DNA of 64,000 nt from Ferrimonas gelatinilytica (GTDB lineage: Bacteria > Pseudomonadota > Gammaproteobacteria > Enterobacterales > Shewanellaceae), in assembly GCF_039544205.1 (NCBI RefSeq), contig NZ_BAABLF010000006.1:1-64000 (forward strand). The letters run 5' to 3'. Position 1 is the first letter of the stretch; the number at the start of each line of letters is the position of its first letter. Shown here in pieces: positions 16,660 through 27,798 of the stretch. A model generated the notes under the pieces. It saw only the letters and a program-made list of their open reading frames with translations, was not told where the DNA came from and searched no databases. A program made the position numbers and the translations under genes.

Positions 16660-17304
16660 CTATTTATCCCCGTGCAGATACCCCTTCTCATCCCAGGTAG
16701 CGAGCCATTGCGGCCGGTATACCACCATCAAGGTGGTGGGGAACCCGTTGAGCATCGCTTCGGGAAAAATGAACAGGGGAATGAGGATCAGGTAGTTATC
16801 CTGCAGAAGTGTCCAGTCGTACTGGCCGTGGTACCAGAGCGCGAGGGCAAAGGTGCGTACGGCGTAGATCAAGGCACCGTTTAGGAAGGCGCCGATAAAC
16901 ACGTAGATCCACAGGTTTCGCGGCAGCAGGTTGTGGCAGAACATCAACCAGAGGTAACTGACGCCGATAGGCAGGGCAGTGCCCAGCCAGAGCAGCCCTG
17001 AGCTGTTGTGCCATAGATCGACCCCGGCCAGTAGCAGCACCAGTTGGGCTGTGGTGGCAATAAGGATGGCGCTGCGCCAGCCGAACATCAGGGTGATCAG
17101 GGGCAGGGCGAGAAAGTGCAGGTCGAGCCCTTCGTAGATCCCGGCGCGGATCCGCCACAGGCACAGAATGCCGACGGCGGCGCAGAGGCAGAGCGTGCGG
17201 TAGTGACTGTCGCGCCAGTTGTGTCGCAGGGCGCTGGCCTGAAAGATCCAACCGAGAAACACGGCATAGCCGAGCGTCAATACCAGATTCAGTTCGTCGT
17301 TCAT
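16660..17304 (-). CDS. predicted membrane protein, ECF-permease-like (COG3235 type)
   Basis: A 214-residue protein with about six helices. The histidine- and Arg-containing segments LRHNWRDSHYRTL and RIRAGIYEGLDLHFLALPLITLMFG and the final FPEAMLNGFPTTLMVVYRP resemble CbiM/NikM-like energy-coupling-factor permeases. No ATPase or T-component gene is nearby, so the transported ion, if any, is unknown. I start it at the ATG at 17304; an upstream in-frame extension would run through the pflA terminator. Confidence 0.75.
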   Translation of the reverse strand: MNDELNLVLTLGYAVFLGWIFQASALRHNWRDSHYRTLCLCAAVGILCLWRIRAGIYEGLDLHFLALPLITLMFGWRSAILIATTAQLVLLLAGVDLWHNSSGLLWLGTALPIGVSYLWLMFCHNLLPRNLWIYVFIGAFLNGALIYAVRTFALALWYHGQYDWTLLQDNYLILIPLFIFPEAMLNGFPTTLMVVYRPQWLATWDEKGYLHGDK

Positions 17305-17362
17305 CCTTGGCCTCGCTGTGACGCTTTGCCCAAGTGTAAGCAATCGTCGCTTCAAAACCATA

Positions 17363-17386
17363 AAAAACCGGCACATGGCCGGTTTT
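17363..17386 (-). terminator. terminator of pflA
   Basis: AAAACCGGC and GCCGGTTTT pair around a short loop, with a run of T on the minus strand after the stem. It lies 16 bp downstream of the pflA stop. Confidence 0.85.
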
Positions 17387-17402
17387 CGAATCTTTGAGAA
17401 GC

Positions 17403-18143
17403 TCAGTAGCTGGCGTTGAGGCCGCGGCTCTGGAAGATCTTCTTGAGTCGCTCCATGGTCTCTTTCGGTGGCGGGTGGACGCCGTCGAGCTGGTAGGTCT
17501 CGCCGATCGCCTCCCACTTGTGCTTACCCAGTTCGTGGTAGGGCAGCATCTCCACTTTCTCGACATTATCCATCGGTGCCAGGAAGTCCGCCAGCTGCTC
17601 AGCAGAGGCGTCATCGTCGGTGTAGCCCGGTACCACGACGTAGCGGATCCAGGTTTTTTTACCGATACGGTTGAGGTATTCGGCGAACTGCAAGGTTCGC
17701 TTGTTGGAAACCCCGACCAAGTTCTGATGGATATCATCGTTCATCTGCTTGATGTCCAGCAGCACCAGATCGGTGACCGCCAGGGCTTTGTCGACGATCT
17801 CGGTATGCTTGCGGATCATGCCGTTGGTGTCCAGGCAGGTGTGGATCCCCTCCGCCTTGCAGGCACTGAACAGCTCATGGACAAACTCAAGTTGCAGCGC
17901 CGCTTCCCCACCGCTGGCGGTGATGCCACCGCCACTGGCGTCGAAAAAGTGTCGGTAGCTCAGCAGCTGGGGCATGAGCTCATCAACGGTGACCTCCTTT
18001 CCTCCCTGCAGATCCCAGGTATCCCGGTTGTGGCAGTAGAGGCAGCGCATCAGGCAGCCCTGAAGAAAGACGATAAAGCGGATCCCCGGACCATCGACGG
18101 TGCCGCAAGTTTCCCACGAATGGACGCGTCCTTTGACGCTCAT
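17403..18143 (-). CDS. pflA: pyruvate formate-lyase-activating enzyme
   Basis: A 246-residue radical SAM enzyme, the same length as in E. coli. The [4Fe-4S] motif is CLMRCLYC with cysteines at 30, 34 and 37, and the SAM-binding GGG of ASGGE follows near residue 78. It abstracts a hydrogen from the glycine of PflB to switch it on under anaerobiosis. It lies about 180 bp downstream of pflB, separated from it by a terminator-like hairpin, which would keep activase levels below those of the lyase. Confidence 0.97.
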   Translation of the reverse strand: MSVKGRVHSWETCGTVDGPGIRFIVFLQGCLMRCLYCHNRDTWDLQGGKEVTVDELMPQLLSYRHFFDASGGGITASGGEAALQLEFVHELFSACKAEGIHTCLDTNGMIRKHTEIVDKALAVTDLVLLDIKQMNDDIHQNLVGVSNKRTLQFAEYLNRIGKKTWIRYVVVPGYTDDDASAEQLADFLAPMDNVEKVEMLPYHELGKHKWEAIGETYQLDGVHPPPKETMERLKKIFQSRGLNASY

Positions 18144-18270
18144 AACGCACTCCTGAATAACATGCCTTGTGTGATTATCGTCAATCCCGCCCGGGTCGGG
18201 TGGGAAAACGTCGATATTGACCGCTTAGGTTGCGGCACAAGGGCATTGAATGTTGGAAAGGTACAGATGT

Positions 18271-18306
18271 AAAAACAGCCCCGCGGCAAAGCCGGCGGGG
18301 CTGTTG
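18271..18306 (-). terminator. terminator of pflB
   Basis: AACAGCCCCGC and GGCGGGGCTGTT pair around a nine-base loop, with T residues on the minus-strand side. It sits between pflB and pflA and could reduce pflA expression. Confidence 0.85.
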
Positions 18307-18322
18307 AGTTACCTGTCAGCCC

Positions 18323-20605
<2,283 letters not shown>

Positions 20606-21294
20606 GAGATCTACCTTACTTTGTATTCCGAGGTTAACCGGTGCCGCCTCCGTACAGTCGGGGGCGGGTAGGCGGCCTAGATAAGTTAGGCCGCGCCCAT
20701 CGCACGGCGATGGGCCGTAATTTGGGTCTTGCATCGTGGGACTGCGGTCAAATCCTCTGACAGGGTTGAAAGCGTCGCCCGATAAGCCTGAAAGCGCGAT
20801 TGAATGGTTGCCATCAACCCTGCCCAAACTTCGATAGGAAGAGTATATCTCTCCCTCAGTGGCTTTGTGTGATCCTGGCCACCTTTTGCAGCCTTGTGGA
20901 CCTCAGTAGGCCAAAATATTGAACCTGACCAAACTGGTCAGACCAAATTACATGGATGAAGTTATCACAGTGTGGTTGGGGACAAACGTTCGACAGTGGA
21001 AAAATGACGACTACCGCAAAAACAATAAAAATTGGTGACTTGGTACCTGTATGGAAGCTGTAGTGTGTGATCTTTGTCGTGTCGGCGGTCGCCTCGGACC
21101 TGGCTTTTTCGCCGTCCGGTAAACATTGACGGTGTCCGCCCCTAGTGGTCATACCAATAAGCTTGCGAGTGTCTGAACCGAATGAGATTCCCCGGGTATT
21201 GAGTCGCGTTGCGCTCTTGGCTTGCCCGCTATCATTACCTATCATTGCCCGCTTTCTCTGAGCGCCAGTCAATATTCCTAACCGTTGGAGTCGC
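20606..21294. promoter_or_regulatory. long control region between pflB and yhdT
   Basis: This stretch of 689 bp has no supported gene. It contains the operator-like palindrome at 20925-20950. The rest presumably holds the pflB promoters on the left strand and the yhdT-panF promoter on the right. I saw no clear FNR site. Confidence 0.5.
20925..20950. promoter_or_regulatory. GntR (PdhR/FadR)-type operator upstream of pflB
   Basis: AAACTGGTCAGACCAAATT contains the palindrome TGGT-CAG-ACCA, matching the PdhR (TTGGTnnnACCAA) and FadR (CTGGTCnGACC) consensus forms. It overlaps a second inverted repeat CTGACC-AAACT-GGTCAG. Similar sites lie before both OFA transporter genes. Confidence 0.6.
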
Positions 21295-21504
21295 ATGCAG
21301 AAGATCGATGTCAAAGGCCTGGCACAGGGGGCGGTCGCGTTTACCCTGGGCTACTTCATTCTCTGGTTGGCGGGGCCCTTGTGGTTTAGCCAGGCAATGG
21401 GCTGGTGGGGACTGCCCCTGTGGTTCTGGAGCTCCTGTGTGGCGGCGCCGCTGCTGCTCAGTGTGTTGGTGGGGCTCTGGTTGCGGGGAAAGGACGATGA
21501 CTGA
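21295..21504 (+). CDS. yhdT: YhdT family small membrane protein
   Basis: A 69-residue protein with two helices and a central GPLWFSQAMGWWGLPLWFW loop, ending in a charged RGKDDD tail. It overlaps panF by 8 bp, as the E. coli yhdT-panF pair is organised. GGAG lies 6 bases before the ATG. Its function is unknown, though the coupling suggests a PanF-linked role. Confidence 0.85.
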   Translation: MQKIDVKGLAQGAVAFTLGYFILWLAGPLWFSQAMGWWGLPLWFWSSCVAAPLLLSVLVGLWLRGKDDD

Positions 21505-22921
21505 GTGGTCACTGTTACTGCCCATTCTGGCCTACCTGGCGGTCACTCTCGTCGTCTCCCGCTTGGCGGCCCGCCGCAGCGGTGGCGGGGAGGAGTTCAG
21601 TAAGCAGTACTTCCTTGGCGGCCAGTTCATGGGGGGGACACTGCTGGCCCTGGCACTGGTGACCACCTATACCAGTGCGTCCTCCTTTATTGGCGGCCCG
21701 GGCGCCGCCTACAAGTTCGGCCTGGGTTGGGTTCTGCTGGCGATGATCCAGGTGCCGGTGGCGATGCTGACCCTGGGGGTGGTGGGACCCAAGATCTGGC
21801 TGCTGGCGAAGAAGCATAACGCGGTGACCATCCTCGATATTTTCCAGGAGCGGTACCAGAGCCCTTTGCTGCTCTGGATCGCCGCACTGAGCCTGATCGG
21901 GGCGTTCATCGGCATGGTGGTGGTGCAGTTTACTGGGGGCGCCAGGCTGCTGTCGGTGATGACCGGCGTCGACTATGGCGTGGCGCTGGCGCTCTTTGTG
22001 GTGACCGTCATGATCTACACCCTCTGGGGGGGATTCCGTGCGGTGAGCTACACCGATGCCCTGCAGGGATTGGTGATGATATTTGGCATGGTAGCTCTCT
22101 TTGTTGGCCTGCTGCTGCATGGCGGCGGGATACCGGCGATGGTAGAGGCACTGGTGAGGGAGGAACCGGCCCTGCTGCACCCCCAAGGGCCGAACCAGTT
22201 TCTCTCCTGGCCCTTTCTGTTGTCGTTCTGGGTTCTGGTGGGTGTGGGAACCCTTGGCCTGCCCCACACCGCCCTGCGGGCGATGGCCGTTAAGGATGGC
22301 CGGGCGTTGAAACAGGCGATGATCCTCAGTACCGCGGTTTCCGCCGTGGTGATACTGCTGCCGCACCTCAGCGGGGTGCTGGCCCGGGCAGTGCTGCCCC
22401 CCCTGGCCAGCCCCGATGATGTCCTACCGACCCTGATGGTTACCCTGTTTCCTCCCATGGTGGCTGGTTTGCTGCTGGCGGCCCCGATGGCGGCGATCAT
22501 GTCTTCAGTAGACTCGATGCTGCTGCAAACCGGCTCGACTCTGGTTAAGGATCTGATCCTCAGACACCGTCCTCAGCCCCTTTCGCAGCGGTCACAGGCT
22601 TGGCTGAGCTACGGGATCATGACCAGCCTGGCGCTGGGGTGCGGTGCTTTGGCGCTGGATCCGCCGGAGATGATCGTCTGGCTCAACCTCACCGCCTTTG
22701 GTGTGTTGCAGGTGGTGTTTCTCTGGCCACTGCTCCTCGGCTTGTTCTGGCCTAAAGCCAATGCCACCGGTGCCATCAGCGCGATGCTGGTGGGTGCGGG
22801 CGGCTTCCTCTACTGGACAGTTACTGGGGAAAGGCCCTTTGGGCTACATCCGGTGGTGCCGGCGTTACTGCTCTCCGGGCTCGCTTTCGTGCTGGCAAAC
22901 CGCTTCCATCGCGGTCAGTGA
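21497..22921 (+). CDS. panF: sodium/pantothenate symporter
   Basis: A 474-residue member of the sodium:solute symporter family with about 12-13 helices. Family signatures include YFLGGQFMGGTLLALALVTTYTSASSFIGGPG near residue 40, the GGFRAVSYTDALQG block near 185 and the APMAAIMSSVDSMLLQTGS block near 335. It imports pantothenate for CoA synthesis. The start at 21497 lies within the end of yhdT and follows GGAAAGGA; translation is therefore coupled. Confidence 0.93.
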   Translation: MTEWSLLLPILAYLAVTLVVSRLAARRSGGGEEFSKQYFLGGQFMGGTLLALALVTTYTSASSFIGGPGAAYKFGLGWVLLAMIQVPVAMLTLGVVGPKIWLLAKKHNAVTILDIFQERYQSPLLLWIAALSLIGAFIGMVVVQFTGGARLLSVMTGVDYGVALALFVVTVMIYTLWGGFRAVSYTDALQGLVMIFGMVALFVGLLLHGGGIPAMVEALVREEPALLHPQGPNQFLSWPFLLSFWVLVGVGTLGLPHTALRAMAVKDGRALKQAMILSTAVSAVVILLPHLSGVLARAVLPPLASPDDVLPTLMVTLFPPMVAGLLLAAPMAAIMSSVDSMLLQTGSTLVKDLILRHRPQPLSQRSQAWLSYGIMTSLALGCGALALDPPEMIVWLNLTAFGVLQVVFLWPLLLGLFWPKANATGAISAMLVGAGGFLYWTVTGERPFGLHPVVPALLLSGLAFVLANRFHRGQ

Positions 22922-22976
22922 CCTGGGAGACGGGCGCTGACTTGGATAGAGGGGGCGAAACCCTGTTGTTGAAGAC

Positions 22977-23009
22977 AAAAAAAGGCTGCTCAATGAGCAG
23001 CCTTTTTTT
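22977..23009. terminator. bidirectional terminator between panF and the MarR-like gene
   Basis: AAAAAAAGGCTGCTCA and TGAGCAGCCTTTTTTT form a perfect stem with A and T runs on both sides, so it can serve the convergent transcripts. Confidence 0.92.
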
Positions 23010-23056
23010 AATTGGGAGGAGGTCAGGGCACGGTGTTTGGCCTGCCTCGTTCCTGT

Positions 23057-23386
23057 TTAGTGCAGGATCCCCGCCAGGCGGTCGCGGATCTCTCGGCCAC
23101 GTTCGGTCAGGAAGGCGCGCTTGATGCGGTAGTCCTGCTCGTCGACACGCAGCTCAACCAGGCCCAGGCCGTTACGACCGGAGTGCACGCGCTCGGAAAG
23201 CAGGCGGGCGTTGCGGCTGGCACTGGCCTGGGACATCTCGAAACGCTCCTGAAGCTCCTTGATGGAACAGCCTTCCTCTTGGCAGACCTGCATAAACATC
23301 AGGCAGGTCTGGGGCGGGATCTCGCTGTACACCTCACGGAAAATTTCAACACACTCCATGATCTTATTTAATTGAGCTTGACTCAT
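23057..23386 (-). CDS. MarR-like winged-helix transcriptional regulator
   Basis: A 109-residue protein. After an initial helix, CQEEGCSIKELQERFEMSQASASRNARLL forms a helix-turn-helix, followed by a wing containing GLVELRVDEQDYRIKRAFLTERGREI, the typical MarR end. Only short helices remain for dimerisation, so it is shorter than most MarR proteins (about 140). I prefer the ATG of MSQAQLNK over one 12 codons upstream because GAGG lies before it. The target genes are unknown. Confidence 0.78.
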   Translation of the reverse strand: MSQAQLNKIMECVEIFREVYSEIPPQTCLMFMQVCQEEGCSIKELQERFEMSQASASRNARLLSERVHSGRNGLGLVELRVDEQDYRIKRAFLTERGREIRDRLAGILH

Positions 23387-23723
23387 TGTTCTATTTTTCC
23401 TCTGCTCAACAGGGCTTGTCATTATTATGCGTGGAAAGCCCAGCGGAAAAAGCTACCGCCAGCACTCCCTCTCATGTGCGGCTTCATTGATATCAGTAGT
23501 GGCTAGGTCATGCCAGCGAGAGCGGGTGAAAATGAGATCTGGCGCACACTGTGCGGATGGAAATGGATGCCGAGATCATGTTTCCAACGAGTTGTTTTCG
23601 AGATGTTGTCTTGTTGTTGGGCGATTGCGGATGAGCTTACGGGGGGAGGTGTCGCGGCGTTGAACCTGTGGGGAAGATGCGGCGTCGGGAAACAGGCCCC
23701 CGGGAAGGTCGGGAGCCTGTTGA
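23387..23723. other. non-coding stretch upstream of the MarR-like gene
   Basis: No gene is supported in these 337 bp. A hairpin at about 23691-23721 (CAGGC-CCCG with CGGG-GCCTG) sits just past the xthA stop and could end that transcript, but it lacks a good T-run. Confidence 0.4.
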
Positions 23724-24530
23724 TCAGCGGATCTGTGTCCAGATAGGGGCGTGATCCGACGGCTTTTCGATACCCCTTAACTCGTAGTCAACGCCGCTGT
23801 CCACCAGCCGCTCGGTCAGGGCGGTGGAGGTCAGGATCACATCGATGCGCAGGCCACGGTTGTCATCAAACCCCTTCGAGCGGTAGTCGAACCAACTGAA
23901 GCGATCACTGACAGCCGGGTGGAGATGGCGGAAGCTGTCGGTCAGGCCCCAGTCCAGCAGACGCTGCAGCCATTCCCGCTCCTCCGGTTGGAACGAGCAT
24001 TTACCGGTGCGCAACCAGCGTTTCGCGTTGGCCTCACCGATACCGATATCCAGGTCCGTCGGACTGATGTTGATGTCGCCCATCACCACCAGTTGCTCAT
24101 CTTGGCTGTGATGCCCCTCGAGGAAGGTCATCAGGTCGGCATAGAAGGCACGCTTGGCGGGAAACTTGGTTTCGTGTGCGATGTTTTCCCCTTGGGGAAA
24201 GTAACCGTTGAGCACATGGATGGGCGCTCCCTTGGAGTCGCTTAGGGTCACCATGATCATCCGTCGCTGGGCTTCTTCGCTGTCGCTGGGGAAACCGTAC
24301 TGCACCGATAAGGGCGCCTGCTTGGTTAACATCGCCACGCCATAGTGTCCCTTCTGCCCGTGATAGACGACGTGGTATCCCATCGCCTCCACGGCTTCGG
24401 CAGGAAACTGGGCGTTGTCCACCTTGGTCTCCTGAAGGCCGATCACATCCGGTTGATGCTTATCGATCAGCGCTTCGAGTTGATGCAGCCGCGCACGCAG
24501 TCCATTGATGTTAAACGAAACAAACTTCAT
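23724..24530 (-). CDS. xthA: exodeoxyribonuclease III
   Basis: A 268-residue AP endonuclease/3'-exonuclease of the EEP fold, of the normal length. Catalytic motifs are FNINGLRAR, LQETKVD, GYFPQGEN, the GDINISPTDLDIG metal/Asn block, the RIDVILTS block and the final SDHAPIW with the catalytic His. It repairs abasic and oxidised 3' ends. It follows yciI by 5 bp on the same strand, so the two are cotranscribed. Confidence 0.96.
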   Translation of the reverse strand: MKFVSFNINGLRARLHQLEALIDKHQPDVIGLQETKVDNAQFPAEAVEAMGYHVVYHGQKGHYGVAMLTKQAPLSVQYGFPSDSEEAQRRMIMVTLSDSKGAPIHVLNGYFPQGENIAHETKFPAKRAFYADLMTFLEGHHSQDEQLVVMGDINISPTDLDIGIGEANAKRWLRTGKCSFQPEEREWLQRLLDWGLTDSFRHLHPAVSDRFSWFDYRSKGFDDNRGLRIDVILTSTALTERLVDSGVDYELRGIEKPSDHAPIWTQIR

Positions 24531-24535
24531 CGATA

Positions 24536-24832
24536 TCAGAATACGCGCTTAAAGGGTTTGACCACGGAGTGGGCGTAGACACCGGCATCGATGTAGGGAT
24601 CGGCATCCGCCCAGGCCTGGGCCGCTTCCAGGGAGTCGAACTGGGCAACCACCAGGGAGCCGGTAAAGCCGGCGTCGGCAGGGTCTTCGCTGTCGATGGC
24701 CGGCAGTGGGCCTGCGGTCAACAGGCGGCCTTCATCTTGCAGCGCCTGCAGGCGGGCCAGGTGCGCCGGGCGAGTGGTTTTACGCATTGGCAGGCTGTTG
24801 TCGACGTCGGTGGAGCAGATCATATACCACAT
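24536..24832 (-). CDS. yciI: YciI family protein
   Basis: A 98-residue ferredoxin-like alpha/beta-barrel protein. The pattern TTRPAHLARLQALQDEGRLLTAGPLP with the family His, then VVAQFDSLEAAQAWADADPYIDAGVY, is characteristic. E. coli YciI has a muconolactone-isomerase-like fold and no firmly known physiological substrate. It leads the yciI-xthA unit. Confidence 0.9.
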   Translation of the reverse strand: MWYMICSTDVDNSLPMRKTTRPAHLARLQALQDEGRLLTAGPLPAIDSEDPADAGFTGSLVVAQFDSLEAAQAWADADPYIDAGVYAHSVVKPFKRVF

Positions 24833-24890
24833 GATTGAATTCCTGTTTTCTTGGTATGAGGGGACAGCACGTTACCACGGCTTTTAACGC

Positions 24891-24925
24891 AAAAAAAAGC
24901 CGACGCAGGAGCGTCGGCTTAATTT
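24891..24925. terminator. terminator at the end of the first OFA transporter gene
   Basis: AAGCCGACG and CGTCGGCTT pair around a six-base loop; seven A residues lie on one side, giving a T-run for leftward transcription leaving the transporter gene. Confidence 0.85.
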
Positions 24926-24942
24926 TGAGAGAGGGCGCTTAG

Positions 24943-26169
24943 TTAGGCGGTAGCGGTATCGCCCTCAAGCGATTTGGTCTCGGCACCGACCGGCTTGATA
25001 ACCAGTGCCAGGACGGCGGCGATGGCCAGGCCGATGGCAGAGACGGTGTAGGCGATGGCGTAGGAGCCGGTGGCATCCACGACCAGGGTCGCCATCACCG
25101 GACCCATGAAGCCGGAGACACCCCAGGCGGTGTACAGGACGCCGAAGTTGGAGCCGTAGTTTTTCAGGCCGTAGTAGTCCGCGGTGATGGTCGGGAATAC
25201 CGCCAGCAGTGCACCGTAGCCGATGCCCGCCAGGGCGGCACCGATGATGAAGCCCAGCTCGGTGGTGAACATCGGGAACAGGATCATGTTCAGGCCCTGG
25301 AGCAGGAACACCATCAGCAGGGTCCGGATGCGGCCCAGTTTATCGGACAGCATCCCCATGCCGATGCGGCCGAAGGTGTTGAACACCGCCAGGGCGCTGA
25401 CCAGGAAGGCGGCGTTATGGAGATTACCCTGAACCGCAGCGATGCTGGTGATGTTGCCGATCAACATCAGGCCGGCGGAGGAGGAGAGGGCAAACATTAC
25501 CCACAGCATGTAGAACTGCTTGGTTTTCATCATCTCACGCCAGCTGAAATCCACACCAGTACTGGCCTTATCGGACACCTTGAGTCCTGCGGGAGCCGCC
25601 GGCGTGTAGCCCTTGGGCGGGTTAACGATGGTGAAGGAGAGCGGCAGAGCGATCAGCAGCACGCCCACGCCCAGCACGAAGAAGGCGTTAAACAGGCCGA
25701 ACTCGGCGATCAGCGCCGTGGTGGTGGGGGCCAGGTAAAGCGGGGCCATGCCGAAACCGCCGGCGATCAGGCCACTGACCATCCCTTTTTTCGAGGAGTG
25801 GAACCACTTCATGGCCGCCGGCGTCAGGCAGGCGTAGGCGAAGCCGATGCCAGAACCCACCAGCACGCCGAAGCTCAGCAGCAGGGCGACGGGGGAGGTG
25901 ACAAAGGAGGAGGTGATCAGACCCAGGCCTACCAGGGTGGAGCCCAGGATCACCATACGGCGCGGTCCCATCCGATCTTGCAGGACACCGGAAACCAGCA
26001 GGGAGGCGGCAAAGACCACGATGGAGACGGTGTAGGGCATACCCGCATCGGCGTGGGACCAGCCCAGTTCGCTGACCAGAGCCTTGCTGAATACACTCCA
26101 GGCGTACAGCACGCCCATACACAGGTTGATGCATACCCCGGCAACCAGGATCTTTACGGCTCGATTCAT
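24943..26169 (-). CDS. OFA-family MFS transporter (first of a tandem pair)
   Basis: A 408-residue major-facilitator protein with 12 predicted helices, of the oxalate/formate antiporter family. The N-terminus RAVKILVAGVCINLCMGVLYAWSVFSKALV and the loop QDRMGPRRMVILGS are typical, and MLSDKLGRIRTL is the second MFS loop. OFA members carry small organic anions such as oxalate, formate or pyruvate; the substrate here is not decided by sequence. A GntR-type operator and a TATAGT -10 sequence lie in its upstream region, which suggests control by a pyruvate- or acyl-responsive regulator. Confidence 0.88.
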   Translation of the reverse strand: MNRAVKILVAGVCINLCMGVLYAWSVFSKALVSELGWSHADAGMPYTVSIVVFAASLLVSGVLQDRMGPRRMVILGSTLVGLGLITSSFVTSPVALLLSFGVLVGSGIGFAYACLTPAAMKWFHSSKKGMVSGLIAGGFGMAPLYLAPTTTALIAEFGLFNAFFVLGVGVLLIALPLSFTIVNPPKGYTPAAPAGLKVSDKASTGVDFSWREMMKTKQFYMLWVMFALSSSAGLMLIGNITSIAAVQGNLHNAAFLVSALAVFNTFGRIGMGMLSDKLGRIRTLLMVFLLQGLNMILFPMFTTELGFIIGAALAGIGYGALLAVFPTITADYYGLKNYGSNFGVLYTAWGVSGFMGPVMATLVVDATGSYAIAYTVSAIGLAIAAVLALVIKPVGAETKSLEGDTATA

Positions 26170-26240
26170 CTTGCTTCTCTTCGCTAGGCCCAGGCATTCG
26201 CCCGGGCAGGAACTGGGACATTCTCGGACGCAACCTTGGT

Positions 26241-26259
26241 AACTTGGTCAGTCCAATTT
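26241..26259. promoter_or_regulatory. GntR-type operator of the first OFA transporter gene
   Basis: AACTTGGTCAGTCCAATTT with core TTGGTCAGTCCAA, about 75 bp before the ATG and immediately downstream of the candidate -10, a position suited to repression. The core is identical to that before the second transporter gene. Confidence 0.65.
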
Positions 26260-26473
26260 GTTGGCGGCGTACTATAGAGGCAAATGCGCAGGGAGACCAG
26301 AAGCGAAATGGTCAAATGTTAACCAGTGCGCAGTTCTGATGGGATACCCCTGTTTTTCCGATGGCAGGTGTGACCCCGATCACGCAGGGTGGGGTCGTTC
26401 CGCCGGTTTGAAAGGGTGATATGCGCTATTCGTCGCAGAGGCGGTGAGCAAAGAAGGGGTCGATGAGGGCAAA

Positions 26474-26507
26474 TGCCCTGGCGGATGTTTAGAAATCCGC
26501 CAGGGCA
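26474..26507 (-). terminator. hairpin at the end of the second OFA transporter gene
   Basis: TGCCCTGGCGGAT and ATCCGCCAGGGCA form a long perfect stem 9 bp past the stop; on the minus strand TTTGCCC follows, a short T-run. Confidence 0.7.
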
Positions 26508-26515
26508 TGGTTTGT

Positions 26516-27736
26516 CTAGGCAGTGAGGAGCTCTCCTGAGGGAGCGGTAGCCTTCTTGCGGACCGGTTTGAGCATCAAAGCCAAGGCCACGGCGACCCCC
26601 AGGGTCACCGCTGATACCAGATAGGCGACACCGAAGGATCCCGTATGGTCGACCACCTCGTTGGCCAGGACCGGTCCCATGAAGCCGGCAACGCCCCAGG
26701 CGGTATAGAGCACCCCATAGTTGGTGCCGTAGTTATTCAGGCCGTAGAAGTCGGCGGTCAGGCTCGGGACGACGGACAGCAGCCCCCCGTAAGCGATACC
26801 CGCCAGCGCAGCACCGATGAGGAAACCCAACTCGGTGGTAAAGATCGGGAACAGCACCATGTTCAGACCCTGCAGCAGCAGTACGATCCACAGCGTCTGG
26901 ATCCGACCGATCTTATCGGAAAGCATCCCCATAACGATGCGGCCGAGGGTATTGAATACCGCAAGAGTCGCGACCAGTAGGGCACCATCTTCGACGCCAC
27001 CCTGCACTAAGGCGATGCTGGTGATGTTGCCGATCAGCATCAGGCCGGCGGAGGAGCCCAGGGCAAACAAGCCCCACATCATGTAGAACTGAGGGGTACG
27101 GATCATCTCACGCCAGGTGAAGTCTGAGGTATCCGCAGCGGCGCCCTGGTTCACCGTCGTTGTTTGGCTGGACGGGCTTGTCGGCGGCGTGACGATGGTA
27201 AAGGCCATGGGCAGCGCGATGACGAGCACGCCGATGCCGAGATAGAGAAATGCCTGGTTGATCCCAAACTGGCTGATCAACGCCGTGGTGGTGGGGGCCA
27301 GATAGAGCGGCGCCACGCCGAAACCGGCGGCGATGATCCCACTGACCAACCCTTTACGTGAGGGGGGAAACCACTTCATGGCGGTGGGCGCCAGGCAAGC
27401 AAAAGCGAAACCGATCCCTGCGCCGGTGATGATGCCGAAGGTCAGCACCAGCATGGAGGGCGTGGTGGCAAAGGCGGAGCCAACCATGCCGACGCCGGTC
27501 AGCGCGGTGCCCAGCACCGCCATGGGGCGCGGGCCCCAACGATCCTGAAGGATACCGGAGATCAAGAGTGCAATGGCAAAGACCACGATTGAGACGGTGT
27601 AGGGCATGCCAGCATCGGTATTGGACCAGCCCATGTCGCTGACAAGCGCCTGACTGAAAACACTCCAGGTATAGAGAACCCCCAGACACAGGTTGATGCA
27701 GACCCCGGCGATCAGAATTTTGATGGCTCGATTCAT
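26516..27736 (-). CDS. OFA-family MFS transporter (second of a tandem pair)
   Basis: A 406-residue paralogue of the preceding gene product, nearly collinear along its length: RAIKILIAGVCINLCLGVLYTWSVFS, LQDRWGPRPMAVLGT, MLSDKIGRIQTLW and a 12-helix layout. The similarity, the shared orientation and the matching promoter region indicate a tandem duplication. The differences concentrate in the central loop (around residue 195) and in the C-terminal tail. The substrate is presumably a small carboxylate. Confidence 0.88.
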   Translation of the reverse strand: MNRAIKILIAGVCINLCLGVLYTWSVFSQALVSDMGWSNTDAGMPYTVSIVVFAIALLISGILQDRWGPRPMAVLGTALTGVGMVGSAFATTPSMLVLTFGIITGAGIGFAFACLAPTAMKWFPPSRKGLVSGIIAAGFGVAPLYLAPTTTALISQFGINQAFLYLGIGVLVIALPMAFTIVTPPTSPSSQTTTVNQGAAADTSDFTWREMIRTPQFYMMWGLFALGSSAGLMLIGNITSIALVQGGVEDGALLVATLAVFNTLGRIVMGMLSDKIGRIQTLWIVLLLQGLNMVLFPIFTTELGFLIGAALAGIAYGGLLSVVPSLTADFYGLNNYGTNYGVLYTAWGVAGFMGPVLANEVVDHTGSFGVAYLVSAVTLGVAVALALMLKPVRKKATAPSGELLTA

Positions 27737-27798
27737 CTTATCTCTCTTTGCTATGCCCTCAGGGGGGCTTTACGGCAGGCTCGGACTACCACCTGGGC

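Larger units (their letters stand above)
26170..26515. promoter_or_regulatory. control region between the two OFA transporter genes
   Basis: No gene lies in these 346 bp. It contains the operator at 26241-26259, a leftward -10 candidate TATAGT at about 26272-26277 just upstream of it, and the hairpin ending the second transporter gene at 26474-26507. Confidence 0.55.

Noticed and set aside
20856..21314. A 152-codon open frame in the pflB-yhdT gap
   Set aside because: No ribosome site, low-complexity sequence, overlaps the operator palindrome and the yhdT start.
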